Both the position numbers and the translations under genes were made by a program. Below the pieces are notes generated by a model. It had not been told where the DNA came from. It did no database searches and saw only the letters and a program-made list of their open reading frames with translations. A DNA stretch of 64,000 nt from an uncultured Bacteroides sp. (GTDB lineage: Bacteria; Bacteroidota; Bacteroidia; Bacteroidales; Bacteroidaceae), in NCBI RefSeq assembly GCF_910585845.1, contig NZ_CAJUHF010000007.1:40548-104547 (forward strand), read 5' to 3'. This document shows, piece after piece, positions 26,781-35,474 of the stretch. Position 1 is the stretch's first letter, and each line of letters starts with the position of its first letter.

Positions 26781-28106
26781 TTATTCCAGGTATTTTGTCA
26801 CTTTACCGCTGATTTGCAGCAAGGAAATCTCGCACAACTTGGTGTTATACTCCGCGGAGAGGATTCTTTCTTCCGCATCGAGGAGGCTCTTTTGTGCTTC
26901 GCGCATCTCAATTCCGGAGAGATTGCCCAGCATGTAACGCTCCATGGCAATTTCGTGATTTTCCTTGGCTGCTACAAGGTTCTGACGTTCCAGTTGCAGC
27001 ATCTGCAGGTTATTTTGGTATGCCTGCCACAGATTGCTTAGGTCGGCACGCAAAGCCTGTTCCAGTTGGTCGCGTTGCAGGCGTGCGTTCTGGATGGCAA
27101 TCCGGGCATTGTTGCGCTCGCGGCGGCGGTTGCCGTCGAACAGGTTGAAGCCGATGGTCAGGCCAAAGTTTGCCCCAAGGTTGCCGCGCTGCACGTTGGC
27201 GGCAACGTCATACTTATTGAACGTATAGCCGTAGCCGCCGTTCAGTTTCAGATAAGGATAGTCTCTCGAACAAACCTTCTTGTAATCCAGCTGGGCGAGT
27301 GTACTGTTCTGCTGGGCCTTTAGCAAAGAAGCATTGGTTTGCAGGGTGGCGTTCCATAAGCTCTCGAAGTTCAGTCGGTTGTCCACATCGATCAGGCTGT
27401 CCCGGATGACGATGGGTTGGTCTACATCCTCATTGGCCATCAGCTCATTTAGCTGGATGCGGGAGGTGTGTAGGAGTTCCTGCTGTTTCATGTATTGCGC
27501 ACTGTCGGCATTGAAGTCTACTTTTGCCTGCTGATAATCCAAGCGGGAGAAGTTACCGATGTGATACCGCTCCTCCACTATGCGCAGGCGTTCTTTGGAC
27601 AGGGAGACGGCATAGCGGAAGTTGTTCAATCGGATTTTATGCTGCACGTAATTGTAATATTCGGCTGCGATGTTGGCTATCAGGTCTTCTATGGCGATGC
27701 GCGTATTGGTTTCTCCCTGCCTTTCCAGTTCTTTCAATTTCCGGTAGTTGGCGGTGATGTTAAAGCCATCGAAAATGGTCCAGTTCAGGTTCAGCCCTAC
27801 ATTCATGGTCTGGTCGAAGACGCCGTTCTCCTTGATGTGCTCTCCGGTGGAGCGTAGTTTGCTGTCGGTATTGTCTAGGGTTCCTCGGTAACTTGCCGAA
27901 AGGTCGGCAGTGGGCAGGTAACCCGCATTGCCCAAGGTGGCATTGTTCTTGGAAACCTGTTCTTCGTTGCGGGTAATGCGCAACGAATAGTTGTTCTGAA
28001 GCCCATACTCCAGGCAGGACTTTAATGTATAAGTTTGCGGAACCTGTGCCTGCAGGGCAAGCACAGTGCAACCGGCTGCTATGAGGGATACTATCGTACG
28101 TTTCAT
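26781..28106 (-). CDS. Outer-membrane efflux factor, TolC family
   Basis: The 441-residue outer-membrane channel of the first RND system. It has a signal peptide (MKRTIVSLIAAGCTVLALQA) and two repeated OEP units rich in Asn, Gln and Leu, with the coiled-coil segments NYRKLKELERQGETNTRIA and RNNARIAIQNARLQRDQLE. Its start overlaps the end of the pump gene by 4 bp (ATGA), which implies translational coupling. Third gene of an adaptor-pump-channel operon. Exported compound unknown. Confidence 0.93.
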   Translation of the reverse strand: MKRTIVSLIAAGCTVLALQAQVPQTYTLKSCLEYGLQNNYSLRITRNEEQVSKNNATLGNAGYLPTADLSASYRGTLDNTDSKLRSTGEHIKENGVFDQTMNVGLNLNWTIFDGFNITANYRKLKELERQGETNTRIAIEDLIANIAAEYYNYVQHKIRLNNFRYAVSLSKERLRIVEERYHIGNFSRLDYQQAKVDFNADSAQYMKQQELLHTSRIQLNELMANEDVDQPIVIRDSLIDVDNRLNFESLWNATLQTNASLLKAQQNSTLAQLDYKKVCSRDYPYLKLNGGYGYTFNKYDVAANVQRGNLGANFGLTIGFNLFDGNRRRERNNARIAIQNARLQRDQLEQALRADLSNLWQAYQNNLQMLQLERQNLVAAKENHEIAMERYMLGNLSGIEMREAQKSLLDAEERILSAEYNTKLCEISLLQISGKVTKYLE

Positions 28107-31100
28107 GATTTTCTTAACTTGCTTCGGTTAGTAGATACATAACTGTATATGGCGGGTACAATGTACATGGTCAGGAAGGTGGATACCAGCATACCGCCCA
28201 CTACGGCTATACCCATTGCGATTCGTTGGTTGCATCCTTCGCCTTTGGCGAAAGCCAGCGGAATCAAGCCCAATATGGTCGAAGTGCTGGTCATCAGGAT
28301 GGGGCGCAGACGTTGTAGGGAAGCATCCTTGATAGCATCCATCTTGTCTTCTCCCGCCTCCTGTTTCTGGTTGGCAAATTCCACGATAAGGATGCCGTTC
28401 TTTGCTACCAGACCAATCAGCATGATGATGCCGATTTGGCTGAAGATGTTCATGGTGATGTTGTTGAAGTACATGAAGACCAATGCTCCGGCAATGGCAA
28501 GCGGCACGGTGAGCATGACGACCAGCGGATCCTTGAAGCTTTCAAACTGCGCCGCCAGAATCAGGTAGATAAGCAGGATGGCCAATATGAAAGCGAACAT
28601 AAGGCTGGAAGAACTTTCGCGATACTCCTTCGAATCACCGGTCAGTGCGGTACGGAACGTTTCATCCAAAGTCTCTTTGGCTATCTTGTCCATCTCGTCA
28701 AGTCCCTGTCCGATGGTCTTTCCATCGGCAAGTCCGGCAGAAATGGTGGCGGCGACAAAACGGTTGTAGCGATACAACTGCGGGGGAGCGATACCGCCTG
28801 TCAGTTCGATCAGGTTGTCCATCTGAATCATCTCGCCTTTCTCACTGCGGATATAGATACCTTTCAGGTCGGCAGGCTTGTTGCGTTGCTGACGGTTGAT
28901 TTCTCCTAATATTTCATACTGCTTCCCGTTCATGTAGAAGTAGCCCATACGCTGCCCGCTCAATCCGTATTGTAGGGTTTGGGCGATGTTACGCGTACTT
29001 ACTCCCATAATGCTCGCCTTGTCTCGATTGATGTTGATACGGGCTTCCGGTTTGCTGAATTTCAAGTTGACGTCCGCCATCTGGAATACCGGATTCTCAT
29101 ACACCTTTGCCATGAACACAGGCAATACTTCTTGCAGCTTCTCGATATTGGTTGCCTGCAACACGTATTGCACCGGCATGCCGCCGCGGCGCCCACCGAA
29201 AGATGAGGACTGTTGCACGAATGAACGTGCTTTGGTCTTCTTCTGCACAACCTTCGATATCTGCTCCGCAACTTGCATCTGGGTATAGTCGCGCTCTTTC
29301 ATGTCCTTCAGAGTGATGCGTACGTTACCGCTTCCGCTCGACACGCGTGCCGTCACCGATTCGGCATCCGGAAGGATAGAGTCCACCAAGTTGTTGATAT
29401 CTTCGGTGTAATCGCGTATATACTCATACGTCACACCTTCTGCACCACGGGTCGTGATGCTGATTTGCGAACGGTCTTCCAACGGCGCCATTTCGGCAGG
29501 AATCGTATTCCACAAGAATACGATAAGAACCAGCGTGCCCAATACAAGCGGCATGGCGAGCCAGCGTTTGTGGAGGAAAGATTCCAATGAACGGCTGTAG
29601 ATGCGGTTCATGCCCTCGAAGAAAGGTTCGGTTTTCAGGTAGAACCAGTTCTTCTTCTCCTGCCGCACCAGTAGTTTGGTGGCAAGCATCGGGGTGAAAG
29701 TCAGTGCGGCAAACGAAGAAATAATTACCGAACCGGAAACCACGATACTGAACTCGCGGAACAGACGTCCCGTCATACCGTCCATGAACACGATGGGGAA
29801 GAATACGGCCACCAGGGTGATGGTGGTAGAGATAACGGCAAAGAAAATCTCCTTGGCTCCCTCGATACCCGCCTCTTTCGGCGGCATGCCGCGCTCTATG
29901 CGGACATAGATATTCTCTGTCATAACGATGGCATCGTCCACCACCAGACCCACCGCCAGCACCACTGCCAGCATGGAGAGCACATTGATGGAGAATCCAG
30001 CCAGATACATGACGAAGAAAGCGCCGATGAGCGACACCGGAATCACGATGCAGGGCACCAGGGTAACGCGCCAGTCGCGTAAGAAGAGGAAGATGATGAT
30101 GATAACGAGGATGAAAGCCACGTACACCGTCTCTTTTACCTCATTGATGGAGGCACGGATGAACTTGGTGTTGTCGAAACCATACGAGTATTTTACATCC
30201 TCCGGAAGGTCTTTCTTCATTAATTCCATACGCTCGTAGACGGCATCGGCAATCTTGATATGGTTGGCACCGGGCTGAGGCACGACGACGATACCCACCA
30301 TCGGAACGCCGTTCATTTTCATATAACTCTTGATATCGGCAGGTCCCAGTTCGGCGCGTCCGATGTCACTGAACCGGATGATGCGGTTATTGTCTTCCTT
30401 CAAGATCAGGTTGTTGAACTCTTCTGCTGTATGCATCAGTCCTAAGGTACGGATGGTGAGTTCCATCGTATTGCCTTCGATGCTACCGGACGGGAGTTCC
30501 ACATTCTCCTTGTCCACGGCATTCTTGACGTCAATCGGGGTGATGCCGTAACCGGACATCTTGACCGGATCGAGCCACAGGCGCATGGAGTAGCGTTTCT
30601 CGCCCCAGATGCTGACACCGCTGACGTCTGCAATCGTCTGCAATTGCTCCTTCACAGTGAGGTCGGCAATCTCGCTCAGTTCCAGCAGGGAGCGCTTGTC
30701 GCTCTGCAATGCCACCATAAGGATGGGCATGGCGTCGGCATCCGCTTTCGATACGGTGGGCGGGTCGCAGTCGCGAGGCAGATAGCGCTGGGCACGCGAC
30801 ACCTTGTCGCGCACGTCGTTGGCTGCCGTTTCCAGGTCTACGGATAGTTCAAATTCCACTGTGATGCGCGCCGAACCTTGCTGGCTGACACTCGACAGGG
30901 AACGTATGCCCGGAATACCGTTGATGTTCTGTTCCAGCGGTTCGGTGATTTGGTTCTCTATGACGTCGGCATTTGCCCCCGGATAGGAGCAGGAGACGGA
31001 GATGATGGGGTTATCCACAGAGGGATATTCGCGTACGCCAAGGTAACTGTACCCGATAAGTCCAAAGAGTAGGATGATAAGGGTCAGTACTGTGGAGAGT

Positions 31101-31135
31101 ACGGGGCGTCGTATACTGAGCTCAGATATGTTCAT
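28103..31135 (-). CDS. RND efflux pump, inner-membrane permease (HAE-1 type)
   Basis: Proton-driven efflux transporter of about 1010 residues. The start at 31135 (MNISELSIRRPVLSTVL) is preferred; the upstream Met at 31159 lies in a TTGACAATTG repeat and adds non-family residues. Twelve TM segments are expected, with the first at residues 10-30. The proton-relay pair is present as VVDDAIVMTE in TM4 and the Lys of TM10 as GLVAKNGILIVEFANQ, as in drug-exporting HAE-1 pumps rather than metal-exporting ones. The large periplasmic loops contain the porter segments SYPGANADVIENQITEPLEQ. It follows its adaptor gene and overlaps its outer-membrane factor gene. Confidence 0.96.
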   Translation of the reverse strand: MNISELSIRRPVLSTVLTLIILLFGLIGYSYLGVREYPSVDNPIISVSCSYPGANADVIENQITEPLEQNINGIPGIRSLSSVSQQGSARITVEFELSVDLETAANDVRDKVSRAQRYLPRDCDPPTVSKADADAMPILMVALQSDKRSLLELSEIADLTVKEQLQTIADVSGVSIWGEKRYSMRLWLDPVKMSGYGITPIDVKNAVDKENVELPSGSIEGNTMELTIRTLGLMHTAEEFNNLILKEDNNRIIRFSDIGRAELGPADIKSYMKMNGVPMVGIVVVPQPGANHIKIADAVYERMELMKKDLPEDVKYSYGFDNTKFIRASINEVKETVYVAFILVIIIIFLFLRDWRVTLVPCIVIPVSLIGAFFVMYLAGFSINVLSMLAVVLAVGLVVDDAIVMTENIYVRIERGMPPKEAGIEGAKEIFFAVISTTITLVAVFFPIVFMDGMTGRLFREFSIVVSGSVIISSFAALTFTPMLATKLLVRQEKKNWFYLKTEPFFEGMNRIYSRSLESFLHKRWLAMPLVLGTLVLIVFLWNTIPAEMAPLEDRSQISITTRGAEGVTYEYIRDYTEDINNLVDSILPDAESVTARVSSGSGNVRITLKDMKERDYTQMQVAEQISKVVQKKTKARSFVQQSSSFGGRRGGMPVQYVLQATNIEKLQEVLPVFMAKVYENPVFQMADVNLKFSKPEARININRDKASIMGVSTRNIAQTLQYGLSGQRMGYFYMNGKQYEILGEINRQQRNKPADLKGIYIRSEKGEMIQMDNLIELTGGIAPPQLYRYNRFVAATISAGLADGKTIGQGLDEMDKIAKETLDETFRTALTGDSKEYRESSSSLMFAFILAILLIYLILAAQFESFKDPLVVMLTVPLAIAGALVFMYFNNITMNIFSQIGIIMLIGLVAKNGILIVEFANQKQEAGEDKMDAIKDASLQRLRPILMTSTSTILGLIPLAFAKGEGCNQRIAMGIAVVGGMLVSTFLTMYIVPAIYSYVSTNRSKLRKS

Positions 31136-31140
31136 TGTTT

Positions 31141-31180
31141 GCAAATTGACAATTGACAATTGATAATTGACAATTGGGGG
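31141..31180. repeat. TTGACAATTG-type short repeats
   Basis: Four closely spaced copies of a TTGACAATTG-like unit between the adaptor and pump genes. Related units occur at 59353-59377. They lie in intergenic DNA and are known to be frequent in Bacteroides intergenic regions. Confidence 0.6.
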
Positions 31181-31258
31181 TTGATAACTGATGTTTGATA
31201 GATAATGGTTGAAGTTGGTAGATGATAGTGCAATTATCTACCAATGATTCTCTATCAT

Positions 31259-32341
31259 CTAATAAATGTTGTCCAGCGTTACAGGCAAGCCGGTACGGAG
31301 TTGCAGCGTACCGGAAATGATGATTGTGTCTCCGGCCTGCAGGCCCTGCAACACTTGTGTCTCGGCTTCCGTGCGTATGCCGGCTTGTATTTCTACCGGA
31401 TGTGCCTTTCCCGCTTTGTAGAGGAATATCTTGTCTTTACCCATTTCCGGTACGATGGCTTCCGAGGGGACGGCAAGTGCGTCAGGGATTTCGTTTTTGC
31501 TCAGGCGGATGTCCGCATAGCGGCCCGGCATGACTGTGCCATAGGCGTTAGGATAGAGGGCACGCAAGGTCAGTGTATGGGTACTCGGGTCCATACGGGA
31601 CTCGCGGGCATATACTTTGGCATGGAATGTCTCGAGTTTGCCTTCCAGTCCGAAGTCGACCCCTGCACCGATTTTCACGTCGTTTGCATAACGCTCGGGA
31701 ACGGAAAATTCGACTTTCAGCGGAGAGACTTTGGTCAGTTTGGCGACGATGGTAGAAGGTGAGGCATACGTACCGACGCTGACTTGCCGCAAGCCGATGA
31801 CTCCATCAAACGGAGCGCGCAGTTCGGTTTGCGCGATGTTTGCCTTGATGAGGTCGATGTCGGCGTTGAGGGTTGCCAGTTCGGTTTTCACCTGTTCGTA
31901 GGCTTCTTTACTGACGGCATCTCTTTCCAGCAGAGCATTTTGGCGGAACACACGGTCTTCGGCAAGTTTCAGTTGGGCAACGAGCCGTTGCAGTTGGGCT
32001 TGCAAGGGACGGTCGTTCACTTTGGCAAGCAGTTGGCCTTTTTTTACCTGACTGCCTTCCTCGAAGTTGATTTCGATGATTTTTCCGGAGGTTTCGAACG
32101 AGAGGTCTACCTCTTCATCGGGCAACAGGCTACCACTGATCTTGATTTCATCCTTCAGTAGCTGCGGCTTTATGATTTTGGCATTTACATTTAATATCCT
32201 TTTGGTATTGCGGCTTTTGCTCATGGATTTGTCGGCAGCCGCCAGTTCTTTGTTCTCTTTGGGGAGTTGGGAATAAATACCCCCTCCAATCAGTCCGGCA
32301 CTAATGAAAACAATAATGCCCCATTTTACTTTCTTATTCAT
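31259..32341 (-). CDS. RND efflux periplasmic adaptor (membrane fusion protein)
   Basis: A 360-residue adaptor that bridges pump and outer-membrane channel. It has an N-terminal membrane anchor (WGIIVFISAGLIGGGIY), a biotinyl-lipoyl-like half near residues 75-115 (IEINFEEGSQVKKGQLLAKV), a helical hairpin, and the second lipoyl half at LRAPFDGVIGLRQVSVGTYA. The C-terminal beta-barrel and membrane-proximal domain include VTLDNIY at the end. First gene of the minus-strand efflux operon; the pump starts about 120 bases downstream. Confidence 0.94.
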   Translation of the reverse strand: MNKKVKWGIIVFISAGLIGGGIYSQLPKENKELAAADKSMSKSRNTKRILNVNAKIIKPQLLKDEIKISGSLLPDEEVDLSFETSGKIIEINFEEGSQVKKGQLLAKVNDRPLQAQLQRLVAQLKLAEDRVFRQNALLERDAVSKEAYEQVKTELATLNADIDLIKANIAQTELRAPFDGVIGLRQVSVGTYASPSTIVAKLTKVSPLKVEFSVPERYANDVKIGAGVDFGLEGKLETFHAKVYARESRMDPSTHTLTLRALYPNAYGTVMPGRYADIRLSKNEIPDALAVPSEAIVPEMGKDKIFLYKAGKAHPVEIQAGIRTEAETQVLQGLQAGDTIIISGTLQLRTGLPVTLDNIY

Positions 32342-32447
32342 GTATTGGTATTAGTATTATGTCAGCACAGTGTTTGACATGAAAGAAAAAGAAAGGTTTA
32401 ATGAGGCAAGAGTTAAAAAAAGTGATTGAAAAGACTTTAAGCAGCCT

Positions 32448-33380
32448 CTAATAGGCCGCTCTGTATTTTCCCTCTTCTTTGTCGTCCAGCATATTGAGGT
32501 AGGAGGCATAACGCGATTCGCTGATGTAGTGCTCTTCTACGGCTTTCCGCACGGCACAACCCGGTTCTTGCCGATGGGTGCAGTTGCCATAGCGGCAGTC
32601 GGCAGCGAAGCGGAAGATTTCAGGGAAATAGTGTCCGATCTCCTCTTCTTCCATGTCGAAAGTGCCGAATCCCTTGATGCCCGGGGTATCGATGAGGTAT
32701 CCGTCTTCTGCGACGGGAAACATCTCGGAGAACGTGGTCGTATGCATGCCTTTGTTGTGATAGGCGGAGATCTCACCGGTCTTTATCTCTTGCTCTGGCA
32801 GGATGGTGTTGATGAGTGTCGATTTGCCTACGCCGGAATGTCCGGAAAAGAGAGTTACCCGTCCGCTCAGCTCTTCCCGGATTTGCGCTACCCCCTCGCC
32901 GGTTTTGGCAGAGACCTTGAAGCAAGGGTAACCGATGGTGGTATAGAGATGGATCAGTCCGTCCAGATAGCGAAGTTCGTCCTCGTTGTAGAGGTCAACC
33001 TTGTTGAAGAGGATTTTGACGGGCACCCTGTAGGCTTCGGCGGAAGCAAGGAAGCGGTCGATGAACGTGGTGGACGTTTCCGGATAGTTGATGGTTACGA
33101 TGAGCATGCACTGGTCGAGGTTGGCGGCCAGGATGTGCGATTGTTTGGACAGGTTGGAAGCACGCCGGATGATGTAGTTTTTCCGGTCTTCTATTTCGCT
33201 GATGAAGGCCGTGCCTTCCGCGTTGGATATGATTTGTACGTAGTCGCCCACGGCCACCGGATTGGTGCTGCGGATACCTTTCAGGCGGAAATTCCCTTTG
33301 ACTTTACACTCTACGCATTTCCCTTCGTCGGTCTTCACCAGATACCAACTTCCTGTATTTTTGATTACCAGTCCCCTCAA
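32448..33380 (-). CDS. rsgA: Ribosome small-subunit maturation GTPase RsgA
   Basis: GTPase that acts in late 30S maturation. The start is placed at a TTG at 33380 (LRGLVIKNTGSWYLVK), which gives 310 residues as usual for the family; the ATG 69 bases upstream lies in the A/G-rich repeat and would add a false hydrophobic stretch. Domains are an N-terminal OB fold, a circularly permuted GTPase (G4 before G1), with NKVD at residue about 121 and G1 GHSGVGKST near 180, and a C-terminal zinc knuckle with CRYGNCTHRQEPGC. Confidence 0.93.
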   Translation of the reverse strand: MRGLVIKNTGSWYLVKTDEGKCVECKVKGNFRLKGIRSTNPVAVGDYVQIISNAEGTAFISEIEDRKNYIIRRASNLSKQSHILAANLDQCMLIVTINYPETSTTFIDRFLASAEAYRVPVKILFNKVDLYNEDELRYLDGLIHLYTTIGYPCFKVSAKTGEGVAQIREELSGRVTLFSGHSGVGKSTLINTILPEQEIKTGEISAYHNKGMHTTTFSEMFPVAEDGYLIDTPGIKGFGTFDMEEEEIGHYFPEIFRFAADCRYGNCTHRQEPGCAVRKAVEEHYISESRYASYLNMLDDKEEGKYRAAY

Positions 33381-33384
33381 TGTA

Positions 33385-33485
33385 GTTGAAAATAGAAAGT
33401 GGAAAATGGAAAATAGAAGGGTGAAAGCGGAGAGGTGAACATTCCTCATTTTCCATTTTCACCTTTCCATTTTCCATTTCCTATG
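33385..33485. repeat. A/G- and T/C-rich repeats forming an imperfect hairpin
   Basis: Region between rsgA and frr. A run of GGAAAATGG-like units on the left is matched by TTTCCATTTTCC-like units on the right. 33453-33475 is the reverse complement of 20925-20947, identical over 23 bases. Confidence 0.7.
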
Positions 33486-33487
33486 GA

Positions 33488-34048
33488 TTAAACGGTCATG
33501 ATTTCTTTGTCTTTTGCAGTCAGCATGTCATCAATCTGCTTGATGTACTTATCATGTATTTTCTGCAACTTCTCTTCGCCGCCCTTCTGTGCGTCTTCTG
33601 CCAGGCCGTCTTTCACGGATTTCTTCAGGGCGTCGATGGCGTCTCGACGTGCATTACGCACACTCACTTTGGCTGTTTCACCTTCTGCTTTACACTGCTT
33701 GGCGAGTTGTTTGCGTCGTTCTTCAGTCAATGGCGGGATGCCGATACGGATGATTTCACCGTTGTTTTCGGGCATGATACCAAGGCTGGAATCGATGATT
33801 GCTTTCTCAATTACCCGGAACATGCTCTTATCCCACGGCTTGATGACGATGCTGCGGGCATCCGGAGTATTGACAGCTGCTACATTGTTGATGGGAACCA
33901 TGCTTCCGTAAGAGTCTACACGGATGCTGTCCAGCAGGCGGACGTCAGCTTTTCCGGCACGGATGTGGGCCAATGCGTCTTCCAGATACATGATAGCCAT
34001 ATCCATTTTCTCTTGCGATTCGTCTAAGATGTCTTTTACTTCTCTCAT
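33488..34048 (-). CDS. frr: Ribosome recycling factor
   Basis: Splits the post-termination ribosome together with EF-G. The 186-residue reading from 34048 (MREVKDILDESQEKMD) matches the family's length; an upstream in-frame ATG at 34237 gives a basic 63-residue extension with no family similarity and is rejected. The three-helix bundle is visible, with HIRAGKADVRLLDSI near residue 27, the conserved PLTEERRKQLAKQCK near 112, and an Arg/Lys-rich third helix (VSVRNARRDAIDALKK). It lies next to pyrH, as is common in bacteria. A -7 box at 34105-34098 suggests its own promoter. Confidence 0.97.
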   Translation of the reverse strand: MREVKDILDESQEKMDMAIMYLEDALAHIRAGKADVRLLDSIRVDSYGSMVPINNVAAVNTPDARSIVIKPWDKSMFRVIEKAIIDSSLGIMPENNGEIIRIGIPPLTEERRKQLAKQCKAEGETAKVSVRNARRDAIDALKKSVKDGLAEDAQKGGEEKLQKIHDKYIKQIDDMLTAKDKEIMTV

Positions 34049-34415
34049 ATTCTTTGGTTTTGGAATTGTACTATTCGTTACTTCTCTTGTTATTCTGCAA
34101 ATATAGCTATTAAACTGAGAGCCTCTCTGTTTTTTCTCCTTAAAAGTTTTAAACCTGCTTCTTTTACCCTGTTTTCCGGTGTATCGCTTCGCTATTTTTG
34201 GGGTACGACTTTTGCCTCTTTTCTGCACCTGCGCCATGTCCGAACCCTGTCGCGGACGTAGTTTTGAGGTCGTATCTCCGGATAATCTCCGTGTCCTATA
34301 GTTTGGAGGAACTATGGAATTGGTATGGACCGGGTACGGAGCAGGTATGGAGAAAACATTAGGCTGTTGTCCGCTCTTGCAGGTAGGGAAGAAACAGAGA
34401 AATGCTCGATGAGGC
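34049..34415. other. Intergenic region frr-pyrH
   Basis: About 370 bp without a convincing gene. It contains TATATTTG on the minus strand at 34105-34098 (probable -7 box of frr). Nothing else recognised. Confidence 0.5.
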
Positions 34416-35126
34416 TTAATTGTGTACCAGCGTTCCTATTTCTTCGCCCTGCATCACTTTCTTCAGGTTGCCCACCGTGTCCATGTCGAATACGATGATG
34501 GGCAGGTTGTTCTCCTTGCACATGCACGTGGCGGTGAGGTCCATCACTTTCAGGCCGCGTTTTAGTACTTCGTCGTAGGTGATGTGGTCGAATTTCGTGG
34601 CAGTGGGGTCTTTCTCCGGGTCGGCGGTATAGATACCGTCCACGCGCGTACCTTTCAGCATGACGTCGGCTTCAATCTCGATGCCACGAAGTGAAGAGCC
34701 TGTGTCGGTGGTGAAGAAGGGATTGCCGGTGCCGGCGGACATGATGACCACTTCGCCTGCTTCCATGCAGTCTATGGCTTTCCATTTGCTGTAGAACTCG
34801 CCGATCGGTTCCATGCGGACGGCTGTCAGCACGCGTGCCTTGACGCCGGCGGCTACCAGTGCGGAGCTTAATGCCAGACTGTTGATCACTGTGGCGAGCA
34901 TGCCCATTTGGTCGCCTTTCACGCGGTCGAAGCCTTTGCTTGCACCGCTCAGCCCGCGGAAGATATTGCCACCACCTATCACTATACCTATCTGTACACC
35001 CAGCTCGTGGATTTCCTTGATTTGTGCGGCGTATTCGGCGAGGCGTTTTTCATCAATGCCATATTGCTTTTCGCCCATCAGGCTTTCGCCGCTGAGCTTT
35101 AAAAGGATTCTTTTATACTTTGCCAT
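34416..35126 (-). CDS. pyrH: UMP kinase
   Basis: Phosphorylates UMP to UDP in pyrimidine synthesis. A 236-residue amino-acid-kinase-fold protein with the N-terminal KYKRILLKLSGESLMG motif, the GGGNIFRG phosphate loop near residue 52, and TGNPFFTTDTGSSLRGIE near 132. The start fits the family. It lies upstream of frr on the same strand. A -7 box (TATATTTG, minus 35158-35151) precedes it. Confidence 0.97.
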   Translation of the reverse strand: MAKYKRILLKLSGESLMGEKQYGIDEKRLAEYAAQIKEIHELGVQIGIVIGGGNIFRGLSGASKGFDRVKGDQMGMLATVINSLALSSALVAAGVKARVLTAVRMEPIGEFYSKWKAIDCMEAGEVVIMSAGTGNPFFTTDTGSSLRGIEIEADVMLKGTRVDGIYTADPEKDPTATKFDHITYDEVLKRGLKVMDLTATCMCKENNLPIIVFDMDTVGNLKKVMQGEEIGTLVHN

Positions 35127-35150
35127 ACGATATGAATTTTAGTTTTTTTG

Positions 35151-35158
35151 CAAATATA
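35151..35158 (-). promoter_or_regulatory. -7 promoter box of pyrH
   Basis: Minus-strand TATATTTG, 25 bases before the pyrH start codon. Confidence 0.5.
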
Positions 35159-35474
35159 CACTTTCTGCTTGTAAAGAGAGGAGACTGTCTGAATTTTCTT
35201 CAAAAAGTTTTCCGTTCTACTTATGTTCAACCACAGTTCAACTATTGTTCCGTTCTTGTTCTGTTTCTGTTCAGTTGCTATTCCGCTCCTGTTCAGTTGT
35301 CATTCTGTTCCCATTCCGTCTTCATTTAGTTTCCGTTCGGTTTTCTTCGAGTTTCTTTTCTGTAGGTTTTCCTCTTTTCATTTGCCACATCGTTCGTTGC
35401 GTCCTTCATGACAATGAGAAAAAATCCTCAGAGAGAGCCTTCGAAGGGATACCGGACAGAACCGGGGCAGACGT
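35159..35474. repeat. Intergenic low-complexity region
   Basis: No gene seen. From about 35218 to 35350 the plus strand has a run of degenerate GTTCAGTTGTTATTCCG-like units of varying length, rich in T and C. The small open frames through it are spurious. Confidence 0.5.

Noticed and set aside
34049..34237. N-terminal extension of ribosome recycling factor with basic residues
   Set aside because: The 186-residue reading from 34048 matches the family, and the extension spans a promoter -7 box.
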